From positions 114,277,939 through 114,341,938 of the forward strand of contig OZ024742.1 of the NCBI GenBank assembly GCA_964016885.1: a DNA stretch of 64,000 bases, in the 5' to 3' direction. Numbering within the stretch: position 1 is the stretch's first letter; each line of letters starts with the position of its first letter. The notes below the pieces were generated by a model. It was not told the DNA's origin. It saw nothing but the letters and a program-made list of their open reading frames with translations, and ran no database searches. Positions 53,064 to 64,000 of this stretch are shown one piece after another. Origin of the DNA: Eledone cirrhosa. Its lineage: Eukaryota; Mollusca; Cephalopoda; Octopoda; Eledonidae. A program made the position numbers and the translations under genes.

Positions 53064-54122
53064 GTGTTAGCGAAGAGGTTGGCGCTTGTCGTCGGGGATT
53101 TGGTTGGGGAGGCGCAAACTTGCGCAATCCCAAACAGGTCCATACACGACAACCTCCATATGATGCGATACATCATAGAGAGGGTTGGGGGTAAACCAGG
53201 CTTCGGTAGGGCTCTGATCAATTTAGATCAATTGAAAGCATTCGATACGGTCGACCATCGGAACCAGGAGGCTGTCCACAAAACGCTGGTTCGCTGGATC
53301 GCTGCAATGTACAGCGGCACATGCTCGGTGGTCAAAATTAATGGCCACCTCTCGGAAACGTTTCAGGTATCCCGATTGGTCCATCAAAGGTGTCCTCTCT
53401 CCTCCCTTCTGTACGTATTGACACTCGAGCCTTTACTGCGGAAGCTGGAGCTGTTGCGGGGCCGCTCGCTCGAACCAGGACACGGAAAGGCTGTGTCGGC
53501 TTATGCGGACGACATCACCGTGATGGTGTCGGACCCCTCAGAAATCGAGGTGGTCGGCAACTTATTGGAGGAATGTGAAAGTTTGACGGGAGAAAAACTT
53601 AACCCGGAAAAGTTGGTGGGCTTGAAACCCGGCACCTGCAGAGGCAAGTCCATGCCGTCCAACAGCGTCGCTAGGCGCTGGACGGACGGACCGCTAAAGT
53701 TGCTAGGGTTTGGGTTCGGGCCAGACCTCCAGGTGGATGATAATTGGGACGAGGTGACGAGCAGGGTAGCCAGTCTCACCCAGAAATGGGCTGGGAAGAA
53801 GCTCTCACTGAAAGGTCGGGCGGAGGTGTCGAACACGTACATCGCGTCCGTCATCTACTACCGTCTGACCGTCGTCCCTTACCCCCATTCGCGCCTCGCC
53901 ATCTTGGAGAGGCTCCTCATCAAATTATTGTGGAGGGGTCAGGTTCCGTTGGCGAGGCGATCCATCTGCTGCCAGCACCCTCTACGTGGAGGGCTGGGCA
54001 TGCCGTGGCTAATGATGCGCAGAGACGCGCTGAGGCTGCGGAATCTCCAGATATTCTGCCTAAACGGTGAACAGGTGTGGTCGCCGTTGTCAGACGAGCC
54101 TTTCCGCAGCACGTCCCTTTGA
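53064..54122 (+). pseudogene. Reverse transcriptase core, LINE copy A
   Basis: A 352-codon open stretch: EAQTCAIPNRSIHDNLHMMR, ALINLDQLKAFDTVDH (first catalytic Asp), RWIAAMYSG, RLVHQRCPLSSLLYVLTLEP, and the catalytic box AYADDITVM at 53,499-53,525. Then GEKLNPEKLVGLKPG, KLLGFGFG, KLSLKGRAEV and YRLTVVPYP, the thumb region. Compared with related elements it lacks about 10 residues after VDH and has HQR where RQG is usual. It ends in a shifted frame (FRSTSL). Confidence 0.9.
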
Positions 54123-54790
54123 GTGAGCTGCAGTCCTTGGTCAAAACGAGACAGATACTGGGTGACTGGCATCTAGAATGTTGCCAGGCACTCACTGCCC
54201 TCTACCAGGCGGGCAATGCGGTCAGTGGAACTTCCACTCTTGAGTTCTATAGAAGATTAGTTGTGGGCAAGTGCGACGACGCACTCGGAGAGGCTCTGGG
54301 AGTCAACGAAGTCGAACTAACCAGTCTGTACCGGAGGACTTTCGAGCCGGGGACGATGGATAATTTCCCAAAATTCCTTGCTCGTCAGTGCTACCGGGGG
54401 GCACTACCGGTTCGAGATAAACTCTACAGGCACCGAAGTGCTGTCAGACGGACCTGCCCGAGATGCGCGCAGAGCGACGAAACCGTTCTGCACGCACTCG
54501 TCCAGTGTCCGTGCATTACTGACTTGTGGAGTTATGTTGAACAGCTGTCGTAGCGTGTAGAACGGATCCGGCTATCGGCCGAGTCCATAGTGAAATTCGA
54601 CTGCCGCCTTCTTTTGGCCAGGAAGGGCAGGCAATTTTCCTCTGTCTGGTGGCAGTAGCGAAAGAGAATGTATGGTGGGCGAGGTTGAAAAGACTGAGGG
54701 CAGACACTTTTCTCTTCGGCCAATCCCTCATCAACTTTTTCAAGTTTCACTTGGAAAGGAAGGTGAGGGTGGAGAGACGTGTGATGCCCC
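54077..54790 (+). pseudogene. ORF2 C-terminus, LINE copy A
   Basis: A 158-codon open stretch (54,077-54,553) with SLSELQSLVK-like and YRGALPVRDKLYRH motifs, and a zinc-finger-like CPRCAQSDETVLHALVQC (CxxC, H, C). Homology then continues in broken frames (AESIVKFDCRLLLARKGR, FKFHLERKVRVERR) to about 54,790, where a C15 run begins. The Cys/His module is typical of the end of many non-LTR ORF2 proteins. Confidence 0.8.
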
Positions 54791-55120
54791 CCCCCCCCCC
54801 CCAGTACATTTGCTGAAAGGTGGGTGAATGTGGCGAGAATGGCCCGTGTGAGTGAGCCTATTCTTTTCATGCGGTTGTAGGTAGGTAAATTTGAGGAGGA
54901 GAGGGGTGCCCTCCAGGGTGCTCTCGAAGCGTCGCGTCGTTCAGGACTGGTGGGGTACCTACGCGAACCCTATGTGGTCATCCCCCCATTGGGGAATTTT
55001 TTTTTTCTTGTAATTTTCTTGTTACTTTAATGTTACTTTGTTCTTGTTACTATTGTTATTGTGATTCATATTGTTTATTCGATTTTTATGTAAAGCCCCA
55101 CTGTCCCAGTCTTTTGTATT

Positions 55121-55182
55121 GTCCCCTATATGTCGGCCCTTGTGGCCAATAAATGAAATGATTATTATTATTATTATTATTG
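55121..55182 (+). other. LINE copy A 3' end and ATT tail
   Basis: GTCGGCCCTTGTGGCCAATA, then AATGAAATG and ATT repeats. The inverted GGCCCTTGTGGCC could form a small hairpin. The same signature occurs at 50,278-50,340. Confidence 0.75.
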
Positions 55183-55381
55183 GTTGGTGAAGCCACGCTT
55201 CTTATCGCCTCCAGTCTTTTTCAACGTTTTACCTCTTTTTCAACCGTTCTAAACCTGTTATTCAAGTTTTAAATTTGATAAAAGTTTAGAAGAAGTGACC
55301 CACCTAATAGAGGGGTTGACTAGTAAATAATACGGCACCCCTTTACGGGGTGTCGTATTCGTATTTGTGTAAAAATATATT

Positions 55382-57426
55382 TTGAAAAATGTCAACATGG
55401 ATAACACAAAAAAGAGAGAGAGCGCTGTCAGACAATACAGAGAGAGGGAGACTTTATCAGCATGTCAACAAGACAGCGTTCCAGCGGAGGTAAATATAAA
55501 CGAAAATATTACAAAGGAAAAAAAGATTGTTACAGATTTAAAATTAACAAATATTTCTAACACAAACAACACCAACAATAACACCAACAACATCACCAAC
55601 AACAACACCAAAAATAAAAGCGGTAAAGTCGAGAACGACAATAACAAAAATAACAGCGGTAAGGTCGAAAACGACAATAACAAAAATAACAGCGGTAAGG
55701 TCGAGAACGACAATAACAATGGCAATAACAACAATAATAGTAGGAACAGTATCAACAAAAACAACAATAATAACAACAGCCACAATAACAGTAACAGCAG
55801 CAACAGTAGCAACGAAAACAACACCAACAACTGTACCAGCGAAAAGAACAACAATGACACGATACCTGTAATAGCGACCTCAGCACCACCAGTAAGACCA
55901 GTAGCGGCAGCAATAGTGGTGCTGCTGAAAAAGGGACCACTTCTTTTGCAGGTGTCGCCCAAAATATCGAGACAGTGTTAGTCACAGAGGAGGAGATGGC
56001 AGTCGCAAGGGCCATGGTGGCAAGAAGCGCAAATAGAGTTTCCCTGAAACCGCCACCCGAATTTTTCAAGGATCAGCAGCTACGAACGGTGACTTACGGT
56101 ACCGTAAGCAAAATCTCACGTCGAGTGGAGAGAGCCACGGAGGCTCAAATCCAAAAGGCCTTGGGGTGCGTCTGGGCACGCAAAACCCACATCACCCGAG
56201 GCAGAAAGCACGCCACAGTAGACGTACTTTTCGCCACCCCCCAGCAAAGTCTCACTCTTTGGAAACCCTAAAGAGTGAGGAGTTAGTCTTGGTGCCCTCC
56301 TACTGCAGGAAGAAAATGGTGAGGGTCAAAGTGACCCAGGTCCCACCCGACGTGCCCTTACCTTGGCTAGCCGCGTCTGTCCTTGCTGGAATTGAGAACA
56401 GGGCGACCATGCTGCAAGTAGACAAAATAGGGAGAGAGAACTGGTCAGGTATAGGCATGCACATGCTTATACAAACTGAGCAGGAATGTATCGAGGCTAT
56501 GCCCGATATCATAGACTTTGAGGAAGGACTCCAACTCCCTATAAGTGTAGAAGGAAGACGGCCAAAATGTTATCTCTGTGCGTCGAAAGGTCACCTCAGG
56601 GCCTTTTGCCCGCAGAAGACACCGAAGAGGGCCCCTCTCCTTCCAATACCTGGTCCGCTGCTGCCAAGAGCAGGACAGGCAACAAACGAAGAAGCTCCTT
56701 CCACGGTGAGTAGGAGGGCAACGTCCGTAGCATCCGTACCAAGGCCACGGATAACTAAAGCAGCATCATCAGTAGCGGCAACACCAATAGCTACATTTGA
56801 AATAGCTACACCAGCAACAACATTGCCGAAGAGGGCTCCACTACCACCACCAACAGCCGTGGAGCACATACCCCTCCCAGACGCCACAGAATCCGACATG
56901 GAGTTTGAGGCGGGAGTGACGTGGCAAGCAGTCTGCCACAAAAACAAAAAAGAAAAAAAAACCTTAGATTCACCCTCCAAAAGCGAAGGCATACAAAGAG
57001 GGGTAAAGGTAGCAAGGAAACTTGCAGCAACACCACCACAAACACCAACAACGCAAACTCAACAAGACACACACACCAAACAGCAACAAGAAGAAAACGG
57101 CAACAAAATCACCCCTCCCCCAAAAAAGTACACAGCCATAAACATAGCAAAAAAAAGAACTCATAAAATATATAAAGCAGCACACAGACATCACGGAAAA
57201 AAATTACTACACCCCACCAACACCAAGAACTCTCCCGTCAAACATAAGCATCATCGAAATCTCATTAGAACAATACAAACCTTTAAAACAAAAATTCCCC
57301 AACGCAGTTGGAGACTTCAGAGGGACGGTTACCAAGAGGATATACACTGACATCCTCTTGGAAACACCCATGACCAGCGAAAGGGAAGGTTCTACTGTCC
57401 CTTCACCACACGAACAAGGTAAGTGA
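55382..57426 (+). pseudogene. ORF1 (gag-like, CCHC), LINE copy B
   Basis: The N-terminus is Asn-rich with three 12-residue repeats SGKVENDNNKNN (55,619-55,726). A frameshift near 55,900 leads to EEEMAVARAMVARSANRVSL, RVERATEAQIQKALGCVWAR. A second near 56,265 leads to a region with VPSYCRKKMVRVKVTQVP, MHMLIQTEQECIEAMPD and a zinc knuckle CYLCASKGHLRAFC (CX2CX4HX4C, 56,568-56,609). A basic, Pro/Ala/Thr-rich tail follows. A third shift near 57,290 restores FPNAVGDFRG, PHEQGK and the stop at 57,424-57,426. By family analogy ORF1 binds element RNA. Confidence 0.82.
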
Positions 57427-57458
57427 CCCTTTCTCATTTGCCCCGTATCTCATCCAAC

Positions 57459-59880
57459 ATGGCTGTACTCAGAATAGGAAGTATAAATGCACGTGGCCTG
57501 GGGTCATCTTGGAAGCAGGGTCACCTGCTCAATGACCTCAGGTCACTAAACATAGATGTGGTGGCCATCAGTGAAACCAGAATCTCCGAGGCACTGGCCT
57601 TCGCACCGATCTTCGGCGGCTACGATGTATACGCATCTCCCAGCCGTCCAGGATCGCGGCGTGGGGTTGCCGTCCTTTTTCGGAGAGGCTTGGATCTCGC
57701 GATACGGGCCATCTTCCTACACCCAGAAGGTAAGTCGGTGGTGCTGGACGTGACCGGCAGCGAAGGCAATGCTTTCAGGCTAGTAGCCGTCTACGCCACA
57801 ACAGGGGCAGGACGGCCAGATTTCTTCAGACGTCTAGAGACCTTTCTTGGAACGTCCCGCTCTTTAGTGTTAGTGGGCGACTGGAACGGTATCTTGGATG
57901 CACGCTGGGATCGTGTGGGGCTAGAGGATAGGGGAGGACGGTGCAAGAGCCTCACCAACCTGCTCAGACGTTTTGATCTGTCTGACAGGTATCGACTGGA
58001 TCACCCGAATGTGCCAATGTGGACATGGACAAACCGCATCGGGTCATCCAGATCGTATCTAGATAGTGTATTCTGCATGGAACTAGATAAGGCTAGTATA
58101 AGTTGTCCACAATTTAAAATAGTCGACTACACAGACCACACATTTGTGATCTGTTAGATCGATATAGACAGACTTCATAGACAAGGGGCTGGTTACCGGA
58201 AGCTGAAGGCGTCTTTCCCGGCGTGCAAGGCCTACAGAGACCGGATTAGCGTATTAGTTAAGCGGACGTTGACGGGAGCGGTCGTCAACAACAGGTGGTG
58301 GATCTCCCTGAAAAGAGCAATTAAAGTAGAGTCGATTAGGTTTAGCAAAGGAGTAGTGATAGAGGAAAATAGAGTAGAAGGAGAGCTAGTAAGAAAGCTA
58401 GAAGAGGCGTTTAGGACAGGCATCGCAACCGACGTGCTTGCGGCGAGATTGGCACTCGACCAATTCTTCAACGCAAAACACGAAGGCTTCGTTGTCAGAG
58501 CTAGAGCGCGTGCTCTGAAACACGAGGGGACAAAAGCCGTCCAATGGGCCCGGGTGGCAGAGGCGCGACGTGGAAATAAAGCCACAATTCGGTCTTTGTC
58601 TGACCAAAACGGGTGCGTGATGCTCGAAATCGAGCGGATGTGTGAAGCTTTTCAGCAGCACTTTGCTGAACTGTTCGGGAGCGGCGGCGGCCCGGATCGG
58701 GATATGGACTTCAGTGCATACCTCGACGGACTGCCTCGGCTCTCGACGACCGCAGCACAGTGTTGCGAAAAGCCAATAACAGCCGGTGAAATACGGCAAG
58801 CGATTGCTAACTGCACAAGAAGTAAATCGCCAGGTTTAGATCGTCTGCCCTACGAGCTTTATGCATTTATGCCAGACTTGTTCGGTGACCTCTTGGCAGA
58901 CGTCTACTGCAACTGGCAGCAGAACGGGAGCATTCCCAGTTTTGTGAGCCGGGGAGCAGTGGGGCTGCTGAGAAAAGACCGAACAAGGGGGATGTTATTG
59001 ATAATTCCAGGCCCATAACTCTGCTAAACGCAGAGTTCAAGATTTTGGCCAAGGTGTTAGCAACGAGGTTGGCGCTTGTCGTTAAGGGTCTGGTGGGAGA
59101 GGCGCAGACATGCACCATCCCGGACAGATCCATACACGGCAACCTCCACCTCATGCGATACATCGTAGAAAGGGTGGTTAAGGAACCTGGCAAGGGTGGG
59201 GCCCTCATCAACTTGGATCAATCCAAACATTCGATAGGGTCGACCATCGGGACCTGGTGGCGGCCCATTTTCAGGCGTTGGATCGCAGCAATGTACAGCG
59301 ACATCTGCTCAGCTGTGAGGGTGAACGGTCACCTGTCGCCGCCGTTCAGCACCATGCGCTCACTCCACCAGGGTTGACCCCTCTCGTCCCTCTTGTACGT
59401 ATTGGCTCTCGAGCCGTTACTGCACAAACTGGGAGCGATGGGGGGCGTCCCACGCGAACTAGGATGCGGGTAATCCGAGTCGGCTTACGCTGACGACGTC
59501 ACCGTGGTGGTGTCGAGCACCAGACACGCCCAGATGCTCGGCACCGCTCTCGAGGAATACGAAACGGTGACAGAAGCAAAGATAAACTAGAAAAAGTCGG
59601 TGGGCTTGCAGCTAGGCACCTGGAGAGGCAATTCCATGCCGTCCGACAGCGTCGTGGGGTGTTCGACGGACGGACCGGTTAAATTGCTCGGGGTCTAGTT
59701 CGAACCGGAAGTCCATATGGAGAAAAACTGGAACGAGGTGATGAGCAGGGTGGCCTCCCTCGCACAGAAATGGGCTGAGAGGAAGCTGTTCCTGAAAGGC
59801 CAGGCAGAAGTGGCGAATGCGTACATCGCATCCGTCTCAGCTACCGCCTCACCGTCGTCCCTTGCTCCAGCCCAACTCTC
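57459..59880 (+). pseudogene. ORF2 (endonuclease and RT), LINE copy B
   Basis: The start ATG 57,459 gives MAVLRIGSINARGLGSSWKQ. The endonuclease domain is well kept: VVAISETRIS (Glu), LVAVYATTGAGRPDFFRR, LVLVGDWNGILDARWD, SRSYLDSVF, YTDHTFVIC. A TAG stop at 58,155-58,157 interrupts it, after which the same frame continues to 59,018. Frameshifted RT follows: ALINLDQSK, RWIAAMYSDICSAVRVNGHL, SAYADDVTVVV (YADD at 59,486-59,497), EAKIN, SVGLQLGTWRGNSMPS, KLLGV. It ends in KGQAEVANAYIASV at the (TAG)n tract. By family knowledge it would nick DNA and prime reverse transcription; this copy cannot. Confidence 0.88.
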
Positions 59881-59896
59881 ACCAAAATGGAGCGCC

Positions 59897-59899
59897 TCC

Positions 59900-59947
<48 letters not shown>

Positions 59948-59950
59948 CAA

Positions 59951-59997
<47 letters not shown>
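59897..59997. repeat. (TAG)n microsatellite
   Basis: About 33 TAG units with one CAA interruption, replacing the rest of LINE copy B. Poly-Val, poly-Ser and poly-Leu frames are artefacts. Confidence 0.97.
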
Positions 59998-60650
59998 AGA
60001 CAGGAACTAAACATTCGACAGAATTTAATTTGGTACTCTTCTGTTTCTGGTTCTCACCCCCTTCAGTTGTCATAGAAATTTATCGAGAAAAATCTTTGTC
60101 TTTAACGTTTTTTTTCACCTAAACATTTTATTATTATTTTTATTATTTTAACGTCATAAACCATTTACATAATAATAACAAAAACAAACCAGAAATACTT
60201 TTTTCCCTCTACATTAAAGAGATTATTATTGATGTAGCCATTTTTACATTTTTCTCTTTTATCCATCATTTCTATAGAAGCATCTTTTTATTGCATTACA
60301 GTGATATCTTGTATAAATCCATTTCAATACACAAGTTAATAAAGTCTGCAGCATCAAAAACAAAAACAAAGCAACAACAACTACACCAAGAAAAACAGCC
60401 ACGACTAATACAAAAGCGTCGTATAAACAACGACAAAAGCAACATATGCAATAACATCAACAAGCAGACGGGGACAACAAATATATTCTAGCTTAAACTT
60501 TCGAATCAAACATGTTCTTTTAAGACAACACAATGTAAAACTTGCAATAAAGTTAAAAGATCTGGATGAAAATTCAGCGGAGGGATGTATCTTACAGGAT
60601 GTATGTGTTGGTAAGTGCGGTGTCTGGTCCTTAAATGACCTTATTATAAT
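59998..60650. other. No recognised gene
   Basis: AT-rich sequence with AAC/ACA-rich parts. The 66-codon frame at 60,291-60,491 is Lys/Asn/Gln-rich low complexity. Confidence 0.45.
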
Positions 60651-60653
60651 ATT

Positions 60654-60836
60654 GAATTGGCAGTATCGGTAGAGGGTCGGACGCCATGCTTTCCAGCATA
60701 GTTACGTCCCTTTACGATCTGAGTTCAAATCCTGCCGAGGTTGACTTTGCCTTTCATCCTTACGGGGTCGATAAAATAAAGTACCAGTAATGCACTGGGT
60801 AATTGCTGGCCTTGTGCCTAAAGTAGAAACAATTAT
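60654..60836 (+). mobile_element. Octopus-type tRNA-derived SINE
   Basis: Begins GAATTGGCAGTATCGGTAGA and ends GGCCTTGTGCCTAAAGTAG with AATTATAATA. All landmark blocks are present. Confidence 0.93.
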
Positions 60837-60840
60837 AATA

Positions 60841-61012
60841 TAGCAGGACGCCATGTTTTCCAGCATAGTTACGTCCCTTTACGATCTGAGTTCAATTCCG
60901 CCGAGGTTGACTTTGCCTTTCATCCTTACGGGGTCGATAAAACAAAGTACCAGTAATGAACTGGGTAATTGCTGGCCTTGTCCCTAAAGTAGAAACAATT
61001 ATAATATAGCAG
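60841..61012 (+). mobile_element. SINE, 5'-truncated tandem duplicate
   Basis: ACGCCATGTTTTCCAGCATA through GGCCTTGTCCCTAAAGTAG repeats the preceding SINE at an offset of 167 bp. AATTATAATATAGCAGGA is shared at both right ends. The A-box half is missing. Confidence 0.88.
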
Positions 61013-61639
61013 GAGGAAGTATCTTACATGTTGTAGGTATGTGTATGTGAGTATGTACCGTAGACGGACAGACTGAAATATAATACGTCAGAAACGACGA
61101 AGAAATCAAGTATTAAAGAAAAGAAATATGTAGCTAGTTGAATTTAAAATCCAGAGCCATTTGCTCTGTAGCTTTGTTTTAGTACTTTGTTTTTCGGGAA
61201 AGATATTTTCATGTCCATGCTATCTTCCATGCTTTTGATAATATTGCGAGTGATATACATGTATACGCTCATGTTATGCATAGGGTAGTTGGTGTCAATG
61301 TGAAATTCACTAACGGAGGTAGAGGTTTCCATGATTTTTTTTAAAAATGGAAAACGGATAAAGTCTTCCACGCAAAGAATCCGGACATCAGAGAGCCAGA
61401 AATATGTACAACGTCCACCAAATTCCACCACTCCACTAACCTGGACAAAAGATGTATTGCGTGGTTATGGAAATGATAACAAAAACATCTAATCCTAGAG
61501 AAGGCAAAGCTAGAAAGAATACCGTAGCACATTTACGATATTCTGACAACTCTATTTTCCTCACCAGACTTCCACTGCCTAGATCTCGTAGTACCCTCCG
61601 ATCCTTGTCCACCTATCACAGCACTAAACAGATTGATGA
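61013..61639. other. No recognised gene
   Basis: A 95-codon minus frame at 61,144-61,431 and an 81-codon plus frame at 61,452-61,697 lack recognisable motifs, apart from the RT fragment that begins near 61,640. Confidence 0.4.
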
Positions 61640-61965
61640 ACCGCTGTTGACAGGAGGGACAAGTTCCCATCGGATTGCAACATGGAATCATCGTTAAACT
61701 GCCGAAGAAGGGGATTCTAACAGATTGTAACAAGTGGTGAGTCATCACACTGCTATCGGTCCCGGGCAAAGTGTTCAGCACAGATTTCCTACGAAGGCTA
61801 CAAGGTGTAGACTCGAAGCTCATATAATAACAAGCGTGTCTCTGAAGCAAGCGCCCATGAGCTGAACAGACCATTATACTGCCCAATATCATTGAGTGGT
61901 GCATCGAGCTACAAACACCGCTGGTGATCAACTTCATAGACTACAAAAATCATTTGACAGCATGC
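61640..61965 (+). pseudogene. Non-LTR reverse transcriptase fragment
   Basis: In broken frames: QEGQVPIGLQHGIIVKLPKK, then TDCNKW, then ITLLSVPGKVFST and FLRRLQ, then IIEWCIELQTPLVINFIDYK. The KLPKKG, ITLLSVPGKV and FIDYKxxFDS pattern marks the RT fingers and first palm motif of a non-LTR element distinct from the Tx1-like copies A and B. Stops and shifts break every frame, and nothing 3' of the first catalytic Asp is recognisable. Confidence 0.75.
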
Positions 61966-64000
61966 TGAAACTTGCTTTTAATTTTTGTGTCGGTGACTCT
62001 CTGTAGCTGTTAGTTGTGTTGTTTGCGGCGGTGGTTCTTTGCAGCTGTAGGTTGTGTTGTTACTGCTTCTGCTGCAGATGCTGTTGTAGTTGCAGATGTT
62101 TGTGCTGATTATATTGTTTTTCCATCAAGTGTAGGTGACTTTCATGTTGCTTACAGTTGTTGCGCATCTAGTAGTATTAGTAGTAGTAGTAGTTGTGGCT
62201 GTTGTTGTTGTTGTTGTTGTTGTGGTAGTGGTGGTGGTGACGGTGGTGGTGGTGGCGGTGGTGGTGGCGGTGGTGGTGGTGGTGGTCCTGTGTTAGCAGC
62301 AATGGTGCTTTGTGGCTCCTCACTATTTTTCGTTCACGGCATAAAGCTCTCATGTTTGTGGTTTTCATGAAACCTATACATTCTTCCCCCTAAAGCCACA
62401 AATAGGTCCTCACTAATGTGTAAATTGGTTGTGTGATTATGTCATTCATCTCTGGTTTGATCTGGAGAAGTACTTCCAGATTTATCTCAGACGAATTCTG
62501 CTTCCGGGTGTTCTTTAATTGTAGGAGGAGTTCACTTCCCCCCAGGAAGATACTTGCTAGGATCCACTAGATGTCTACTTCTGGCGGGTTCCCAACAATT
62601 AGGCCCTTCACTATTCTTCTTCCTGCGTAAGAGGGTACATTACAAATTGGTCCATTTTACGATGCAGCACAGAGTAGATCTTTGCAAAGGTCTCACTTTT
62701 GAAGAGTATTGACATGCCGCTAAACTACTTGACGATTGCAAAGTTTTTTTTGTCTGACGTCCAGCCCTTCAGAGTTGACTCCTTCTGGATTTATGGGGTC
62801 AGTTTCGGTTTGTTGGTATGATATTCCGATACACCTGTGATTTATGGTTTCCTTCGCAGCCAAGACCTGAGGTGGAGATTTATGTTCGCCCAGGTTTTCT
62901 CAACTGTTACAAATTTGGATGTTTGAACCAAACATTCCTCACTCCTGGTAAAATCTGTCATAAATATTTCCACAGTTTTCGCAGCCATTGCTGTGAACAT
63001 GCTTTCGTAGTAGCCCTTGTTTTAGTTGTTGAAATAGATGTTTTTGTAGTTGTCGTTGCTGCTGTTGCTACTACTGTTGTTGAATTTGTTGCTATTGGTT
63101 TATGCCATAGTTGCTGCTGTTGTTGTTGTTGCTGTTTCTGCTGTTATTGTTGGAGATGCTGGTGTAGGTAGTGGTGGGGATGGTGCTAATAGTGGTGGTA
63201 TTGAAAATTGTGCTGTTGCTTTTTATTTTTATTTTTTTCCGGGTTATTTTTATTTGGTTCTTCATGGGAATGTGACTATGGTGTCAACAGTTTATGGAAA
63301 GAAACATATTAACCTTAACGCTTTTCTTGAGCAGAGTTATTGTTGATATTATTGTTGTTTACTTTAATGATGTTGCTGTCAATGAATGTTGGTCTTTCGT
63401 GGTTCCATCTTGTGGACAGATAGTTTGTTTCGTTACACAACATTATGTACGGTTCAGAAGAAAATGATTTTTAAAAGGTTACCAATCAATGAACATGCAC
63501 CACCGATATGTGCCACATCTCAAAGGACTCAACAATACCATCAAGAAGAATAACATCATCAACAATAGTAATTATTATTTCATTCTTTCTTTCTGTCTTC
63601 TTCAAAATACCATAACCAGTTTGTAGTAACTGTCCATATTACAGATATCAGCCACCTCTCCCTTAAACTACGTGTTATTTCACAAAAACGAAAATAACTT
63701 TCAACGAGTCATGTATTGTGAAAAGTGTTAGGATAGCGTGTCTGGTCAAGATAATTGTTACTCATGCTGAGCCCGCGTACTCTGAGTTGTATTGCGACGA
63801 ATGATGGAGTAAGTACATTTCACTGGATGCTGACTTCAACGAGAAATCTCTCCAGATTTCTATCGGCTCATCTGAAACCAATTCCTTCTTTGACCTGCTA
63901 GTGCCCAATTAATTACTTTCTTCGTAAGTCATGTCTTAAATAACCTCAGATTATGCCCCAAGACATTGCTAAATCAATACGTTAAGTGACAAACATGTTC
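61966..64000. other. Trinucleotide-rich DNA without recognised genes
   Basis: TAG, TTG and GGT repeats at 62,170-62,290, and GTT/GCT-rich tracts at 62,010-62,110 and 63,010-63,215, give Val, Cys, Gly, Ser or Leu-rich frames that are not genes. The remainder shows no family resemblance. Confidence 0.6.

Larger units (their letters stand above)
50560..55182 (+). mobile_element. Tx1-like LINE, copy A (full span, inactive)
   Basis: Order: 5' region, Asn/Thr-rich ORF1 remnant, ORF2 with APE-type endonuclease, reverse transcriptase, C-terminal zinc-finger-like motif, 3' UTR with GTCGGCCCTTGTGGCCAATA and AATAAATGAAAT, and an ATT-repeat tail. Frameshifts and stops run throughout. The RT block LDQxKAFDxVDH and the CCHC-bearing ORF1 of copy B favour the L1-Tx1 group over RTE, CR1 or Jockey, by resemblance only. 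Copy B starts immediately after the tail. Confidence 0.85.
55183..59880 (+). mobile_element. Tx1-like LINE, copy B (3'-truncated)
   Basis: It begins right after the ATT tail of copy A with a GC-balanced 5' UTR (55,190-55,380, containing a GGCACCCC/GGGGTGTC hairpin), then ORF1 (55,382-57,426), ORF2 (57,459 onward). It stops abruptly inside the RT thumb at 59,880 where a (TAG)n tract starts. The RT C-terminus, zinc motif and 3' UTR are missing. Losing the 3' end rather than the 5' end is unusual for a LINE and points to later deletion or replacement. Confidence 0.85.

Noticed and set aside
55465..55962. Leu-rich minus-strand frame with apparent transmembrane segments
   Set aside because: Antisense of the Asn-rich ORF1 of LINE copy B.
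59817..60122. Poly-Ser, poly-Val and poly-Leu frames
   Set aside because: All derive from the (TAG)n tract at the truncated end of LINE copy B.

Overview
This window looks like intergenic or intronic DNA from a cephalopod, most probably an octopus. The evidence is (i) several copies of a tRNA-derived SINE of the cephalopod type (internal motif GAGTTCAAATCCCGCCG, then CGGGGTCGATAAAATAAAG, then GGCCTTGTGCC), (ii) dozens of long (TA)n tracts and other microsatellites, (iii) degenerate Penelope-like elements (PLEs), and (iv) CCHC/APE-type L1-Tx1-like LINEs. I found no convincing host protein-coding gene. Nearly all long reading frames are translated microsatellites ([18 protein letters not shown]) or fragments of retroelements.

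Layout. 1-46 kb is AT-rich and dominated by many families of (TA)n-flanked, inverted or tandem repeats. Mixed among them are fragments of PLE open reading frames (RT C-terminus and GIY-YIG domain) at 0.45-1.0, 9.7-10.3, 22.8-23.8, 26.3-27.5, 35.0-35.3 and 40.1-40.4 kb. A different long-inverted-repeat element with a GC-rich interior lies at 12.4-13.4 kb, and a ~320-bp tandem repeat at 31.8-32.8 kb. 47-50.5 kb is a SINE and LINE graveyard. 50.6-59.9 kb holds two related L1-Tx1-like LINEs, head to tail. 60-64 kb holds two more SINE copies, a fragment of another non-LTR reverse transcriptase, and trinucleotide repeats.

Main discovery. At least five repeat families contain a type I hammerhead ribozyme (HHR) architecture: stem I, CUGANGA, stem II, GAAA, short stem III, UH, stem I closing strand. 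Cores, stems and cleavage positions can be read directly. In one family (F2) stem I differs between copies but stays paired, which is covariation. That family also forms head-to-tail dimers of about 432 bp, the organisation described for animal retrozymes. In another family (F4) the HHR lies on the same strand downstream of a PLE GIY-YIG C-terminus, inside a 2.5-kb foldback. A third (F3) sits in a 384-bp palindrome whose 190-bp arms are identical. My inference is that PLEs and small HHR-bearing non-autonomous derivatives (retrozyme-like) have colonised, or been spread together with, (TA)n tracts here. They are probably transcribed to self-cleaving and possibly circular RNAs.

Family labels (F1-F12) are mine and local to this window. 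Boundaries inside (TA)n are approximate. Frameshifts and stops make every retroelement ORF here non-functional as read.
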